Positions 1 through 9,300 of a stretch of 64,000 nt of DNA are shown here, piece after piece (position 1 is the stretch's first letter; every line of letters begins with the position of its first letter). Origin of the DNA: Mangrovibacterium diazotrophicum (GTDB lineage Bacteria > Bacteroidota > Bacteroidia > Bacteroidales > Prolixibacteraceae); the NCBI RefSeq assembly GCF_003610535.1, contig NZ_RAPN01000001.1, positions 3,645,320-3,709,319 on the forward strand, read 5' to 3'. Under the pieces are notes generated by a model. The model was given only the letters and a program-made list of their open reading frames with translations. It did no database searches and was not told the DNA's origin. The position numbers and the translations under genes were made by a program.

Positions 1-2
1 TA

Positions 3-578
3 CCAGACCAACCCAACATGCCAAAACTTGGTCTTGTGGGCGGGTTCCAGTTGAGCAACTTTCACAGCACGGAGATCGGAGAGCCCAATGTGCAGGGAGG
101 TTTTCATTTTGGACTTACTTACAACCTACCCATTTCTGAACGAATTTCATTTGAGCCGCAACTGATTTATTCGAAAAAAGGCGGACAAATAGATTACGCG
201 CAGGTCGCCTACTTTTACTACTATACTGGAACATTACGCTACAGGCTTCACTACCTCGAAACACCCATTCTTTTTAACATTCATGCCAATAAAAGATTGG
301 ACTTTGTAATTGGAGGATATACCAGCTACCTGGCCGACGCCACTTTTAGTCTGACTACTCCCGTAGGCTATGGGTACGGCGAACTCAACTATGACGACTT
401 TGAAAAATTTGATTTTGGAATGGTCGGTGGAATCGCGTTTAACTTCCCCTTTAGTAAGATGACCCTGAAATACTCGCATGGACTGCAAGAAGTAGCCAAT
501 GCCAATAGTGCTTACTTGTTTCTTGAAGGTGCACAAAATCAAGTTTTTTCAGTCTCTTTTACCCGGTATTTCAGGTAA
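3..578 (+). CDS. Outer-membrane beta-barrel protein, 5' truncated by window edge
   Basis: The reading frame is open from the window edge; the first ATG in frame is at 18, but there is no signal peptide after it, so the true start most likely lies outside the window. The sequence alternates polar and hydrophobic residues in strand-sized stretches and ends in aromatic-rich FTRYFR, as outer-membrane barrels do. The opening pattern (LGLVGGFQLSNF) and roughly 190 residues fit the small porin-like barrel family common in Bacteroidota (PF13568 type). Such proteins sit in the outer membrane; the substrate cannot be inferred. There is no close operon partner: the next gene begins about 300 bp downstream. 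Confidence 0.75.
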   Translation, partial: PDQPNMPKLGLVGGFQLSNFHSTEIGEPNVQGGFHFGLTYNLPISERISFEPQLIYSKKGGQIDYAQVAYFYYYTGTLRYRLHYLETPILFNIHANKRLDFVIGGYTSYLADATFSLTTPVGYGYGELNYDDFEKFDFGMVGGIAFNFPFSKMTLKYSHGLQEVANANSAYLFLEGAQNQVFSVSFTRYFR

Positions 579-876
579 ATTCAGAAGTGCCGTTTAACGA
601 TTTTTTCGATCTAAACGCAAGTTTTACAATCAGATAAACAATATAACAGAGACAGAAACCACAGCCTATCTGTACAGCGCAGCTTTCAAATTAATTTAGG
701 TGAAATCAGGACAGATTGTACCCTTTTCCTTGAGGCCTGATATCCCTTTGCCGCGAACACGACTTCTCTGGGATTTCGACATGAAACCATCGTATTTTTC
801 AACCGAGTTCCGGCACGAGGATGTCCTCACAACAATACAAGCATGAACGTCAGATAGGCAAAAAAACAAGCAAACA
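579..876. other. Intergenic region with no recognised element
   Basis: About 298 bp between the barrel gene and the TonB receptor gene. I see no exact TAnnTTTG box, no strong hairpin with a T-run and no credible small ORF. The receptor gene presumably has its promoter here, but I cannot place it. Confidence 0.4.
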
Positions 877-3300
877 ATGATCTTGAAAAAAAACACAAGT
901 TTTCTTTTAATGCTGACCACTGCTTTTTTAGGCCTATGGTTCTCACCAGCATCGGGGCAGACGACCAAACACAGCATTCGAGGAATAGTAAATGAAAAAA
1001 GCACAGGGGAAACTTTGCCTTATGCAAGTGTTATGGTAACCGGCACCAGCAATGGAACAACAACCAATGCTGATGGCTATTTTACCTTATTTAACCTCCC
1101 GGAAGGAGGCGTTGAACTGAATGTCCGTTTTTTGGGATACACCAATGCAACCGCCAGCATCACCGAAAGTGACTACGATCAACTCATCATTATTGAAATG
1201 GAACAGGAATCAAAAAATATCGACGAGGTTGTGGTTGCTGCACAGCAAAATATGATGAAAATGTCAGAAAATGTTGGTCAGGTCAGCATCTCGCCGAAGC
1301 AACTCACCTCGTTACCAAGCCTTGGAGAAAAGGATATTTTTCGTTCCATGCAACTGCTCCCTGGTATCAGCGGTACAAACGAGGCGTCGTCCGGCCTCTA
1401 CGTGAGAGGTGGAACTCCCGATCAGAATCTTATTCTATTTGACGGGTTTACCGTTTACCATGTCGATCACTTCTATGGATTCTTCAGCGCATTTAATGCC
1501 AATGCAATCAAGGACGTTCAGCTGTATAAAGGCGGATTCGAGCCGAAATTCGGCGGACGCACATCATCGGTTGTTGAAATAACAGGAAAAACAGGAAACG
1601 AAAATACCTTTAAACTAGGAGCAGAAGTCAGCTCGATCAGCGCGAACGCCTACACCGAGATCCCCTTGGGGGGCAAAGGATCTATTCTTTTTGCAGTCCG
1701 CCGCTCTTATGCGGAAATACTTCAAAGCGGATTATACCAGGACATCTTCGACAGAACCAACAGCGAAACGACTGCACAAACCTATTCCAGCAGTAGATTT
1801 CAGCAGCAGGAAACAGAACCCGTTTTCAGTTTCTACGACATGAACCTGAAAGGGACTTACAAACCTTCGGACAAAGATGTCATCTCATTTTCCTATTATT
1901 CAGGAGCTGATAAGCTTGATAATACAACCGATTTCAATACAGCCACCCGGGGAAGTTCAGGCTCCAGCACAACCGTCGACATCAACACGGCGGACCTAAC
2001 AAACTGGGGAAATCACGGGATGAGCGGGAAATGGGGACGAACCTGGAACAAACGCTTATACAGCAACACTGTAATTTCGCACTCCGAATTTTACAACGAC
2101 CGCGACCGAACAACAAGGACTATTTTGACCCGGGAAGAAACCGACACAACATTGGTCGGACTTATTCAGAATAACGAAGTACTCGATTTCTCAATCCGCC
2201 AGGATTTTGAGTACGAGCTGAATGCGAAGCACAATCTTGCCGCTGGTTTTCACCTGACAGCCAACAACATTTCTTTCGAAAATTCGCTTAACGACACAAC
2301 CCTACTTGATCTGCAAAATAAGGGAAATATTTATGCCACTTATCTCCAGGACAAATGGGACGTCAACAAAACAGTGAACCTTACCTACGGTGTCAGGCTT
2401 AATTACTTCGATATCACCAAAGAATATTATTTCGAACCGCGAATCCAGGCAGTCCTCCATCTTTCTCAACGTATTAAAACAAAAGCAGCCTGGGGAATTT
2501 ATCATCAGTTCATCAACCGAAGTGTGCAGGAAGATATTCAAGAGGGCAGCTATGAAATATGGCTTCTTTCTGACGACGAGTTAATTCCGGTTCAATCGGC
2601 CACTCACTACATCCTTGGAGCTTCCTACGAAGTCGAAAACTGGCTATTCGATGTGGAAGCTTACTATAAAGACCTTAGCGGACTATCCGAACTCAACCCT
2701 CGTGTTGGAAGCAGTGTTGCCAGTTCGGACGATTTGCAGGACATCTACGCAAACTCTTTTTTCGAAGGAACCGGGATCTCGAAAGGAATAGAGTTTCTGT
2801 TACAACGAAAATTTGGGAAATACACAGGCTGGCTGGCTTACACGCTAAGTAAAACAGAACAAGAGTTCAAGGATATTTCCGATCATCCTTTTCCTGCCTT
2901 ACACGACCAAACACACGAAATAAAAATTGTAAACAGTTATAAATGGCGTAAATGGAATTTGGCTGCAACCTGGGTTTATGCCACCGGAAGGCCCTATACC
3001 GCGCCGGCTGGAGGGTATTCACTAACTCTGTTAAATGGCAGCGAGCAATCCTACATCGCCTTGGGTGATAAAAACGGACAACGACTTCCATCCTACCACC
3101 GGCTGGATTTAAGTGCCACATACAATTTCAAAGTAGGTAAAGCTCCGGCTACAATCGGTTGCTCCATTTTCAATTTATATAACAGGTCGAATGTATGGTA
3201 TAAAGAATTTACAATCGATTCTGAAAATGAAATTTACACCGAAACGAATGTCAACTTTATTGGCTTCACCCCCAGCTTGTTTGTCGGCATCGAATTCTAA
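877..3300 (+). CDS. TonB-dependent outer-membrane receptor with CarboxypepD-like N-terminal domain
   Basis: An 807-residue receptor. Residues 1-28 form a signal peptide ending ASGQ. Residues about 33-110 form a carboxypeptidase-D-regulatory-like domain (GIVNEKSTGETLPYASV), followed by a TonB-box-like segment NIDEVVVAA near 114-122. A plug domain follows (LPSLGEKDIFRSMQLLPGIS, then LYVRGGTPDQNLILFDG), and the rest reads as a beta-barrel ending in an aromatic-rich strand. It should import a ligand across the outer membrane using TonB/ExbBD energy. It lacks the STN signalling domain found in the second receptor of this window, so it is probably not itself a sigma-factor trigger. The next gene, 25 bp downstream, encodes a DUF4249 lipoprotein, a frequent partner of this receptor class. 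The ligand is unknown. Confidence 0.88.
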   Translation: MILKKNTSFLLMLTTAFLGLWFSPASGQTTKHSIRGIVNEKSTGETLPYASVMVTGTSNGTTTNADGYFTLFNLPEGGVELNVRFLGYTNATASITESDYDQLIIIEMEQESKNIDEVVVAAQQNMMKMSENVGQVSISPKQLTSLPSLGEKDIFRSMQLLPGISGTNEASSGLYVRGGTPDQNLILFDGFTVYHVDHFYGFFSAFNANAIKDVQLYKGGFEPKFGGRTSSVVEITGKTGNENTFKLGAEVSSISANAYTEIPLGGKGSILFAVRRSYAEILQSGLYQDIFDRTNSETTAQTYSSSRFQQQETEPVFSFYDMNLKGTYKPSDKDVISFSYYSGADKLDNTTDFNTATRGSSGSSTTVDINTADLTNWGNHGMSGKWGRTWNKRLYSNTVISHSEFYNDRDRTTRTILTREETDTTLVGLIQNNEVLDFSIRQDFEYELNAKHNLAAGFHLTANNISFENSLNDTTLLDLQNKGNIYATYLQDKWDVNKTVNLTYGVRLNYFDITKEYYFEPRIQAVLHLSQRIKTKAAWGIYHQFINRSVQEDIQEGSYEIWLLSDDELIPVQSATHYILGASYEVENWLFDVEAYYKDLSGLSELNPRVGSSVASSDDLQDIYANSFFEGTGISKGIEFLLQRKFGKYTGWLAYTLSKTEQEFKDISDHPFPALHDQTHEIKIVNSYKWRKWNLAATWVYATGRPYTAPAGGYSLTLLNGSEQSYIALGDKNGQRLPSYHRLDLSATYNFKVGKAPATIGCSIFNLYNRSNVWYKEFTIDSENEIYTETNVNFIGFTPSLFVGIEF

Positions 3301-3325
3301 ACAAATCTCCCAAAAGCAATAAGCA

Positions 3326-4147
3326 ATGAAAAACAAATTAATTATACCCTTTTTTATTTTCGGCAGTCTCTTCCTTTTTTCGTGTCAGGAAGAAAATGAG
3401 AGCGAGGAAACCGCAAACGACCCGATCGTAGAAGCGTACGTCTACGAAGGAAGTTCGAATATTGATGTGAAACTTTCTGAAATTATTCCATTTCAGGATC
3501 TGAACTCTGAAGATGAAACAATGATCTCAAACGCGGAAGTATCGGTCTCAATAAACGGAAATGAATTTCTGTTAGACGAAAAAAGCGACATGCCTGGACA
3601 CTATACCTATGATGGTTCCGACATGTCAATACAAGCAGGACAAATCATTTCTTTTTATCTGAGATACAATGAAACAGATATAACGGCCAAAACCGAGGTT
3701 CCTGAAAAGCCTCAGGATGTTCAGCTTTCTGAATCCGTAAAGTACATCGAAGAAATTAATAACTTGATAGACCTTGCAAATATAGGCGAATCGTCTGTCG
3801 AGGTTTCCTGGTCTAATCCGGACAACTCTTATTACTATCTCACGGTAAAAAACATTGAAACTGATCCGGAAACAATTGATCCAAACAATTACATTCCTGA
3901 TGTTGATGGCATCAATACGCCTCCCCTACCCACCGATTTCTCTATTTTGTGGCTCAATCAATTAAACGACTATGGCACCTACGAGATCATCGTTTACAAG
4001 GTAAATTCTGAATATGTGGACCTATACAACTCTCGTCAACAGAACTCACAGACCTTAAACGAGCCATTGACCAATATTGAAAACGGGTATGGCATATTTA
4101 CGGCTTTTGCGGCAGACACTGTTTATTTGGAAATACTAAAACCATAG
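3326..4147 (+). CDS. DUF4249-type lipoprotein, partner of the upstream TonB receptor
   Basis: A 273-residue protein with a lipoprotein signal peptide (hydrophobic run, then LFLFSC; the Cys near residue 20 would be lipidated). The mature part begins with an acidic, low-complexity linker rich in Glu and continues as a probable beta-sandwich (YVYEGSSNIDVKLSEIIPFQ). This layout and the position directly behind a TonB-dependent receptor match DUF4249 proteins. Their function is unproven; a surface-exposed accessory of the receptor is the usual inference. It is co-transcribed with the receptor (25-bp gap), and a strong hairpin terminator follows 69 bp after the stop codon. Confidence 0.72.
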   Translation: MKNKLIIPFFIFGSLFLFSCQEENESEETANDPIVEAYVYEGSSNIDVKLSEIIPFQDLNSEDETMISNAEVSVSINGNEFLLDEKSDMPGHYTYDGSDMSIQAGQIISFYLRYNETDITAKTEVPEKPQDVQLSESVKYIEEINNLIDLANIGESSVEVSWSNPDNSYYYLTVKNIETDPETIDPNNYIPDVDGINTPPLPTDFSILWLNQLNDYGTYEIIVYKVNSEYVDLYNSRQQNSQTLNEPLTNIENGYGIFTAFAADTVYLEILKP

Positions 4148-4215
4148 CAATTACAATTAGCTGGAAGTCAAATTTGGCGTCAGCTTTGCAACCCTCGCAA
4201 GCATTTCGTATTCAG

Positions 4216-4258
4216 AAAAAGAGAGTGGAGATCCAGTGATTTTCACTCTCTTTTTTTT
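4216..4258 (+). terminator. Rho-independent terminator after the receptor/DUF4249 pair
   Basis: A 12-bp stem pairs 4216-4227 (AAAAAGAGAGTG) with 4244-4255 (CACTCTCTTTTT) around a 16-nt loop and runs into eight T residues. It closes the two-gene unit before the sigma-factor gene. Confidence 0.85.
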
Positions 4259-4400
4259 GTGCTTTTGATTCCGATTCATCTAACGACGATCACCGGAGTT
4301 GAAACTTCGATAGTTAAGCTTTCTGCTGGATGTAAATTGAAGGTCTCCCCCAAATAGTCTCCGGTGATGGTTGACTTTCCGTTTTTATGAAATATCCTGT

Positions 4401-4408
4401 TATTTTTG
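4401..4408 (+). promoter_or_regulatory. Possible -7 box for the ECF sigma gene
   Basis: TATTTTTG matches the Bacteroidota -7 consensus TAnnTTTG and lies 23 bp before the preferred ATG at 4432. No convincing TTTG -33 element is seen at the right distance, so this stays tentative. If real, the upstream ATG at 4387 could not be used. Confidence 0.35.
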
Positions 4409-4431
4409 TTTTTTTGATCAAGGGGGAGTGC

Positions 4432-4998
4432 ATGAAGAAATTAACAGACGAAGCGATACTAAATCTTTTGAGGCGAGACAAGTCTCAGGGGATTCGCTGT
4501 CTATTCGATAAGTATTATGTCTCCTTAGTGGTTTTCGGCGAACAAATCGTGAAAGATCGCAACCAGAGTGAAGACCTGGTGCAGGAATTCTTTGTTCGTT
4601 TGTGGACGCACGACTACCTGGACAATGTTCAGGCTACCGACCTCCGTTCCTACTTGTTTCGAAGTATCCGCAATTCATCCCTCAGCAGTCTCAAAAAAAA
4701 CGATTCCCTGAAAGAAGCAGTAGATCTTTTGGACATTCAGTTACCGGAAGACAACAATTTTTCAACGAATGACAGAAAAGTTGAATTAGCGCTTCGTGAA
4801 ATAGAAAAATTGCCCGAAAGAACACGAAAAGCTATCCAATTAGTCATGCTGGAACGTAAAAAGTATCAGGAAGTTGCCGACGAAATGGAAATCTCTGTCA
4901 ATACCGTAAAGTATCTACTGAAAGAAGGGACGAAAAAGCTTCGCGATCGCCTTCGAGACTCCGAAATGGAATTATTTTTACTTTTTTTCAGAAAGTGA
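4432..4998 (+). CDS. ECF-type RNA polymerase sigma-70 factor
   Basis: A 188-residue sigma factor. Region 2 is seen around residues 20-55 (FDKYYVSLVVFGEQIVKDRN, then EDLVQEFFVRLW). Region 4 is near the C-terminus, with the helix-turn-helix YQEVADEMEISVNTVKYLL and a basic helix KKLRDRLRD. There is no region 3, as expected of the extracytoplasmic-function class. I prefer ATG 4432 over the in-frame ATG at 4387: AAGGGGGAG sits just before it, the family usually begins near here, and a possible promoter box lies between the two. A FecR-type anti-sigma gene follows 48 bp later and an STN-bearing SusC after that. By analogy with FecI/FecR/FecA it should be released when the receptor binds ligand, and then transcribe the SusC locus. 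Confidence 0.88.
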   Translation: MKKLTDEAILNLLRRDKSQGIRCLFDKYYVSLVVFGEQIVKDRNQSEDLVQEFFVRLWTHDYLDNVQATDLRSYLFRSIRNSSLSSLKKNDSLKEAVDLLDIQLPEDNNFSTNDRKVELALREIEKLPERTRKAIQLVMLERKKYQEVADEMEISVNTVKYLLKEGTKKLRDRLRDSEMELFLLFFRK

Positions 4999-5046
4999 CC
5001 TACCCGTTTTGTCTTTTTGGTAGTCTTTAGAGAAAAGACGATCAGA

Positions 5047-6222
5047 ATGACAAATGTACCCGAGCATATTTTCGACCTCATCATGCAGGATTTTGCAGAA
5101 GGATTGCCTCCTGGAAAATCTGTCGTGTTAAAAGAATGGTTGGAAGAATCTGCTGAAAATAGAATCGCTTGGAATGAACTATTCGATACCTGGCAAGCCG
5201 GAGCTATTGCGGGCTTTCCAGCCAATCAAACCAACGAGGCGTGGTCGAAGATTTCGAACAGTGCCAACACCACCAAAACAAGAAGGCTGAATTGGAAAGC
5301 TCTTTCCGCATCGGTTGCGGTGGCAGCTTCCATCGCTATAATTGTAGGTCTTTGGTTTGCCTTGGGTGGTCGCAACAGCAGCGACGCGCAATGGGCAAAA
5401 CTGAATGAAATGGCAACAATTCCCAGTTCCGTGAAATTGGTTTTGAATTCAGGTGAAGAGGTTTTACTGCAGGATACCGTGGATCATGAGTTGGAATTGG
5501 ACGGAAAACTGGTACACACCAAAAAAGGAGAGGTGTCGTATGTCGATTCTGCAGAGCAAGCTAAAACAGCCATTCCTGTATACCACGAACTGGTGGTACC
5601 TCGGGGAGGAGACTATGTGCTGACCCTTGCCGATGGAACGGTGGTCACAATCAACTCGGATTCTCATTTAAAATTCCCGGTTCTGTTTACCGGCGAAACA
5701 CGCGAGGTTTGGTTAACCGGAGAAGCTTATTTCGAAGTGGAGCACAATCCGGCGAAGCCTTTCATTGTGCATGCGAGTGGCGCTGCCACGCGGGTGTTGG
5801 GAACAGAGTTTAATGTGAAAGCTTACAGAGATGATTCGTTTGAAGAGGTAACCTTGGTAAATGGATCGGTAGAATACAGCGCCGGAGAGAACCAAGTTCG
5901 GTTGAAGCCCGGCTACCAGGTGCATGCCGAGCTGAATTCAACTGATATTTTGAAAGCCCAGCCGGTTGACACGTATATGTATACAGCCTGGAAAGACGGA
6001 ACAATGTATTTCGACGACATCAGTTTGGAGGAATTGATGATCCGCCTGAATCGCTGGTATGATTTTGATTACGAGTTTAAAGATGATGCGTTGAAAGAGC
6101 GCTTGTTCACCGGTGGTGTGAAGAAGAATGACGATTTGCAGAAAATCTTCAGTCTGATTGGAATGGTGAATGATGTATCGTTCTCAATCAAGGATAACCG
6201 AATATTGATGGATAAAAAATAA
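5047..6222 (+). CDS. FecR-family anti-sigma factor
   Basis: A 391-residue inner-membrane anti-sigma factor. The cytoplasmic N-terminus of about 80 residues (EHIFDLIMQDFAEGLP) would hold the sigma factor. One membrane helix follows near residues 82-105 (SASVAVAASIAIIVGLWFAL). The periplasmic FecR domain begins VVPRGGDYVLTLADGT and contains EVWLTGEAYFEVEHNPAKPF. A DUF4974-like domain (YFDDISLEELMIRLNRWYDF) ends the protein; it resembles an STN fold and is thought to meet the receptor's STN domain. The start is ATG 5047; the frame extends to a TTG at 5017, which lacks support. It stands between the sigma factor and SusC, the normal signalling order. Confidence 0.88.
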   Translation: MTNVPEHIFDLIMQDFAEGLPPGKSVVLKEWLEESAENRIAWNELFDTWQAGAIAGFPANQTNEAWSKISNSANTTKTRRLNWKALSASVAVAASIAIIVGLWFALGGRNSSDAQWAKLNEMATIPSSVKLVLNSGEEVLLQDTVDHELELDGKLVHTKKGEVSYVDSAEQAKTAIPVYHELVVPRGGDYVLTLADGTVVTINSDSHLKFPVLFTGETREVWLTGEAYFEVEHNPAKPFIVHASGAATRVLGTEFNVKAYRDDSFEEVTLVNGSVEYSAGENQVRLKPGYQVHAELNSTDILKAQPVDTYMYTAWKDGTMYFDDISLEELMIRLNRWYDFDYEFKDDALKERLFTGGVKKNDDLQKIFSLIGMVNDVSFSIKDNRILMDKK

Positions 6223-6254
6223 AGCAGCCGGGTAGTTGCGATACCTGACTGCTT
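6222..6254 (+). other. Hairpin between fecR and susC
   Basis: AAGCAG at 6222-6227 pairs with CTGCTT at 6249-6254, and GGTA at 6230-6234 pairs with TACC at 6242-6245 inside it, giving an interrupted stem around a short loop. There is no T-run behind it, so it is more likely an attenuator or mRNA-processing structure than a plain terminator. It overlaps the last base of the fecR stop codon. Confidence 0.5.
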
Positions 6255-6261
6255 CGAGTTC

Positions 6262-6287
6262 ACTAATAGTGGGAATATTCCCTTAGT
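6262..6287 (+). promoter_or_regulatory. Second inverted repeat in the susC leader
   Basis: GGGAATATTCCC at 6271-6282 is a perfect 12-bp palindrome, flanked by ACTAA (6262-6266) and TTAGT (6283-6287), which extend the symmetry. It lies 29 bp before the susC ATG. It could be an operator or part of a folded leader. No exact TAnnTTTG box is present in this gap, which fits transcription by the adjacent ECF sigma factor, though that is only inference. Confidence 0.45.
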
Positions 6288-6310
6288 TAAATTGTTTAAT
6301 CCTCAAATGT

Positions 6311-9300
6311 ATGAAAAAATTTCTATGGAGAAGTTATGTCCGACCCGATCGGTGGTTGAGTGGCAGGTTAACCATTCTCGCTTTGCTGACTTTTCTTTGT
6401 GTGAGTCATTCTTTTGCATTGACTTTGAAAGATTTGCAGAAAAAGATAACGGTTAATTTCACGGAGGCTCCTTTAAAAGAAGTCCTGAATGAAGTGCAGC
6501 GACAAAGTGGGATTATTATCATGTACAGCAGCGAAAAGCTGGACGTTTCAAAGAAAGTAACGGTTAACGTGAAGGACGCAGAAGTTCGGGATGTTCTGAC
6601 ACTCGTGTTGGTCGGATCGGGTTTGACCTTCGATGTGGTCGATAGTTACATCCTGATTAAGCCCAGTCCGGTGGAGGAAACCAGGCCCGAAGCCGGTGAA
6701 ATTCAGATTATCGGTCATGTGGGCGACGAAGATGGATTACCACTTCCCGGTGCGACGGTGATTGTGAAAGAAACCCGGGTTGGTGTAACGACCGACGGAA
6801 ACGGCTCTTTCGCCCTTAAAACCCGCCAAGGCGAGACCACGACTTTGCTTTTTTCGTTTGTCGGATTGAAGACGCAGGAAGTCGTGTACAACGGAGTCAA
6901 TCCAGTCAATATTCAATTGAAACGCGACGACAAAATTATCGGCGATGTGGTTGTTACCGGTTATCAAAACCTGGATAAACAGCGCGTTGCAGGAGCTGTG
7001 AGCAAAGTGGAACGCGATGACATGAACTTCAACACCATTAACTCGATAGAACAGGCTTTACAAGGGAAACTTCCTGGGGTTACCGTTCTGAATACTACCG
7101 GTGAAGTTGGAGTTCGCCAACGCACCCGTGTTCGAGGTACTTCAACTTTCATGGGAAACCAGGAACCAATCTGGGTCGTTGATGGAATTATTCAGGAAGA
7201 CCCGCTGCCATTCTCGACCCAAACATTGGATAGCGAAGGTGGAATTTCAGAAGACAATTTCGATTTCATCCGCAACTACGTGGGGAATTCTATTTCGTGG
7301 TTGAATCCGAATGATATCGATGATATTACGGTGTTGAAAGATGCATCGGCAACGGCTATTTATGGTGTGCGTGCGGCCAATGGCGTGATAGTAATTCGCA
7401 CCAAACAAGGTGAAGTTGGCCCATTGTCGGTTTCTTATTCACTCGGGTTGAATGTAGCTGAGCAAGTTACTTACGACAAATTGGAACTCATGAATTCGCG
7501 CGAACGAGTGGCTGTTTCCCGCGAGATTTTTGAACGCGGTTTGGTGGCCAGTTTTACCAATAACAACATTGGTTATGCCGGCGCGCTGCAACAATACCTG
7601 AACAAGGAACTTACTTACGACGAATTTAACGCACAGGTAGCGCGGATGGAATCGGTGAATACCGATTGGTTCAATATTCTGTTTCGCAATCCCTTCAGCC
7701 AGTCTCACCATGTAAGCCTGTCCGGAGGAAATCAGAAAATGCGGATTTATTCGTCCTTAGGATATACCAGCCAGAATGGTACGGCGATTGGAAACGACCA
7801 GAACACCTTGAATGCCAGTATCGGGTTCAACAGCCAGGTGAATGAAAAACTGAATGTTAGCTTTCGTTTAAGTGGTAGTAAATCAGAGACCAATGGGTTC
7901 AATGGCCTGAGTCCATACGAATATGCCAGTACGACAAATCGGGCCATTCCGGCCTACGACGAAGATGGCGAACTGTATTACTACGTGAAAGACAACGGAT
8001 TTCTGTTCAATTACATCAACGAACGGGATCAGTCGGGCAATACTAATACGAGTCAAAGTATCAACTCCAATCTGAATCTTCAGTATAACATTTTGCCGGA
8101 GTTGAAACTGAATGTATTGGGTAGTTATAACATCAGTTCTACAACGGGAGTATCCTATGCAACTGAACGTACGAATTCAATTACCGCTATTCGTGGCTAT
8201 GAATATGGAACCGTTAGCTCTACGGATGATGCTTATGCTCAATCTCGTTTACCCATTGGTGGATTGTACAACGAGGACGACAATAAATCTTCGAACTGGA
8301 ACTTCCGGTCGACGCTTTCATACGACAAAGTTTTTAATCAAAAACATGCGTTGACAACCATGATCGGTTTCGAAATGCAAAGTGCGAAGTACGATGGTTA
8401 TGCATCAACGGTATACGGTTATTTGCATGATCGCGGAAAGTCGTTTGCGAAAGTACCACCAACGATTACTTCTTATGGCTACTCGCTGGAGAATGGATTA
8501 TTGGATGAATTTGATTACACGGTAACTGATAAGCTGACCAACAATGTTGGTTATTACTTGACCTTAAATTACGCCTACGATGGTCGCTATGTGGCCAACT
8601 TCAGTGTGCGTGGTGACGCTTCGAACCGTTTCGGACAATATCCGAATGAAAAATTCAATCCCGTTTGGGCCGGAGGTGCACGTTGGAACGTCAATCGGGA
8701 AAAATGGATGCAGGATGTGCATTGGGTTTCTGGTTTAAGCTTGCGCGGAACGTATGGTTTCCAGCGAAACATGGCAACCGATTTTAGTCCAAGTTTGATC
8801 GTGCGAATCCCGAACACAACGGCAACATCTCAGCTTTACGACGCGAATACGGGAGACTATTTGCTGAACATCAGCAACCTTCCTTATGAAGATTTGCGCT
8901 GGGAAGAAACAACTTCGTACAACATTGGAGCCGATTTCAGCCTCTTCAACAATAAAGTTTATTTCTCGGGCGACTATTACCAAAAGAAAGGGCAGGACAT
9001 GATTACCCTGCTGAGTATTCCGGTAGAGTATGGAATGGAAACCATGCCGGTGAATGGTGGTAGCATGAAGAATAAGGGTTACGAGCTGACGCTTGGTTTT
9101 ACACCTGTTCGTACCGGCAATTTTACCTGGAACCTGAATTTGAGTACTTCGAAAAATAAGAATGAAGTGACCAAAGTGGGTACGCAAAATCCAACCTGGA
9201 AATCAGCAGCTCAAGGCTCTTTGTTTAAAGAAGGTTATGCTGTTTCCTCTTTTTGGGCCTTCAAATCAGATGGTATTGATCCGGAAACCGGCTATCCGAT

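Noticed and set aside
4387-4431. N-terminal extension of the ECF sigma factor from ATG 4387
   Set aside because: The extra 15 residues are hydrophobic and unlike the family, and a possible promoter box lies inside them.
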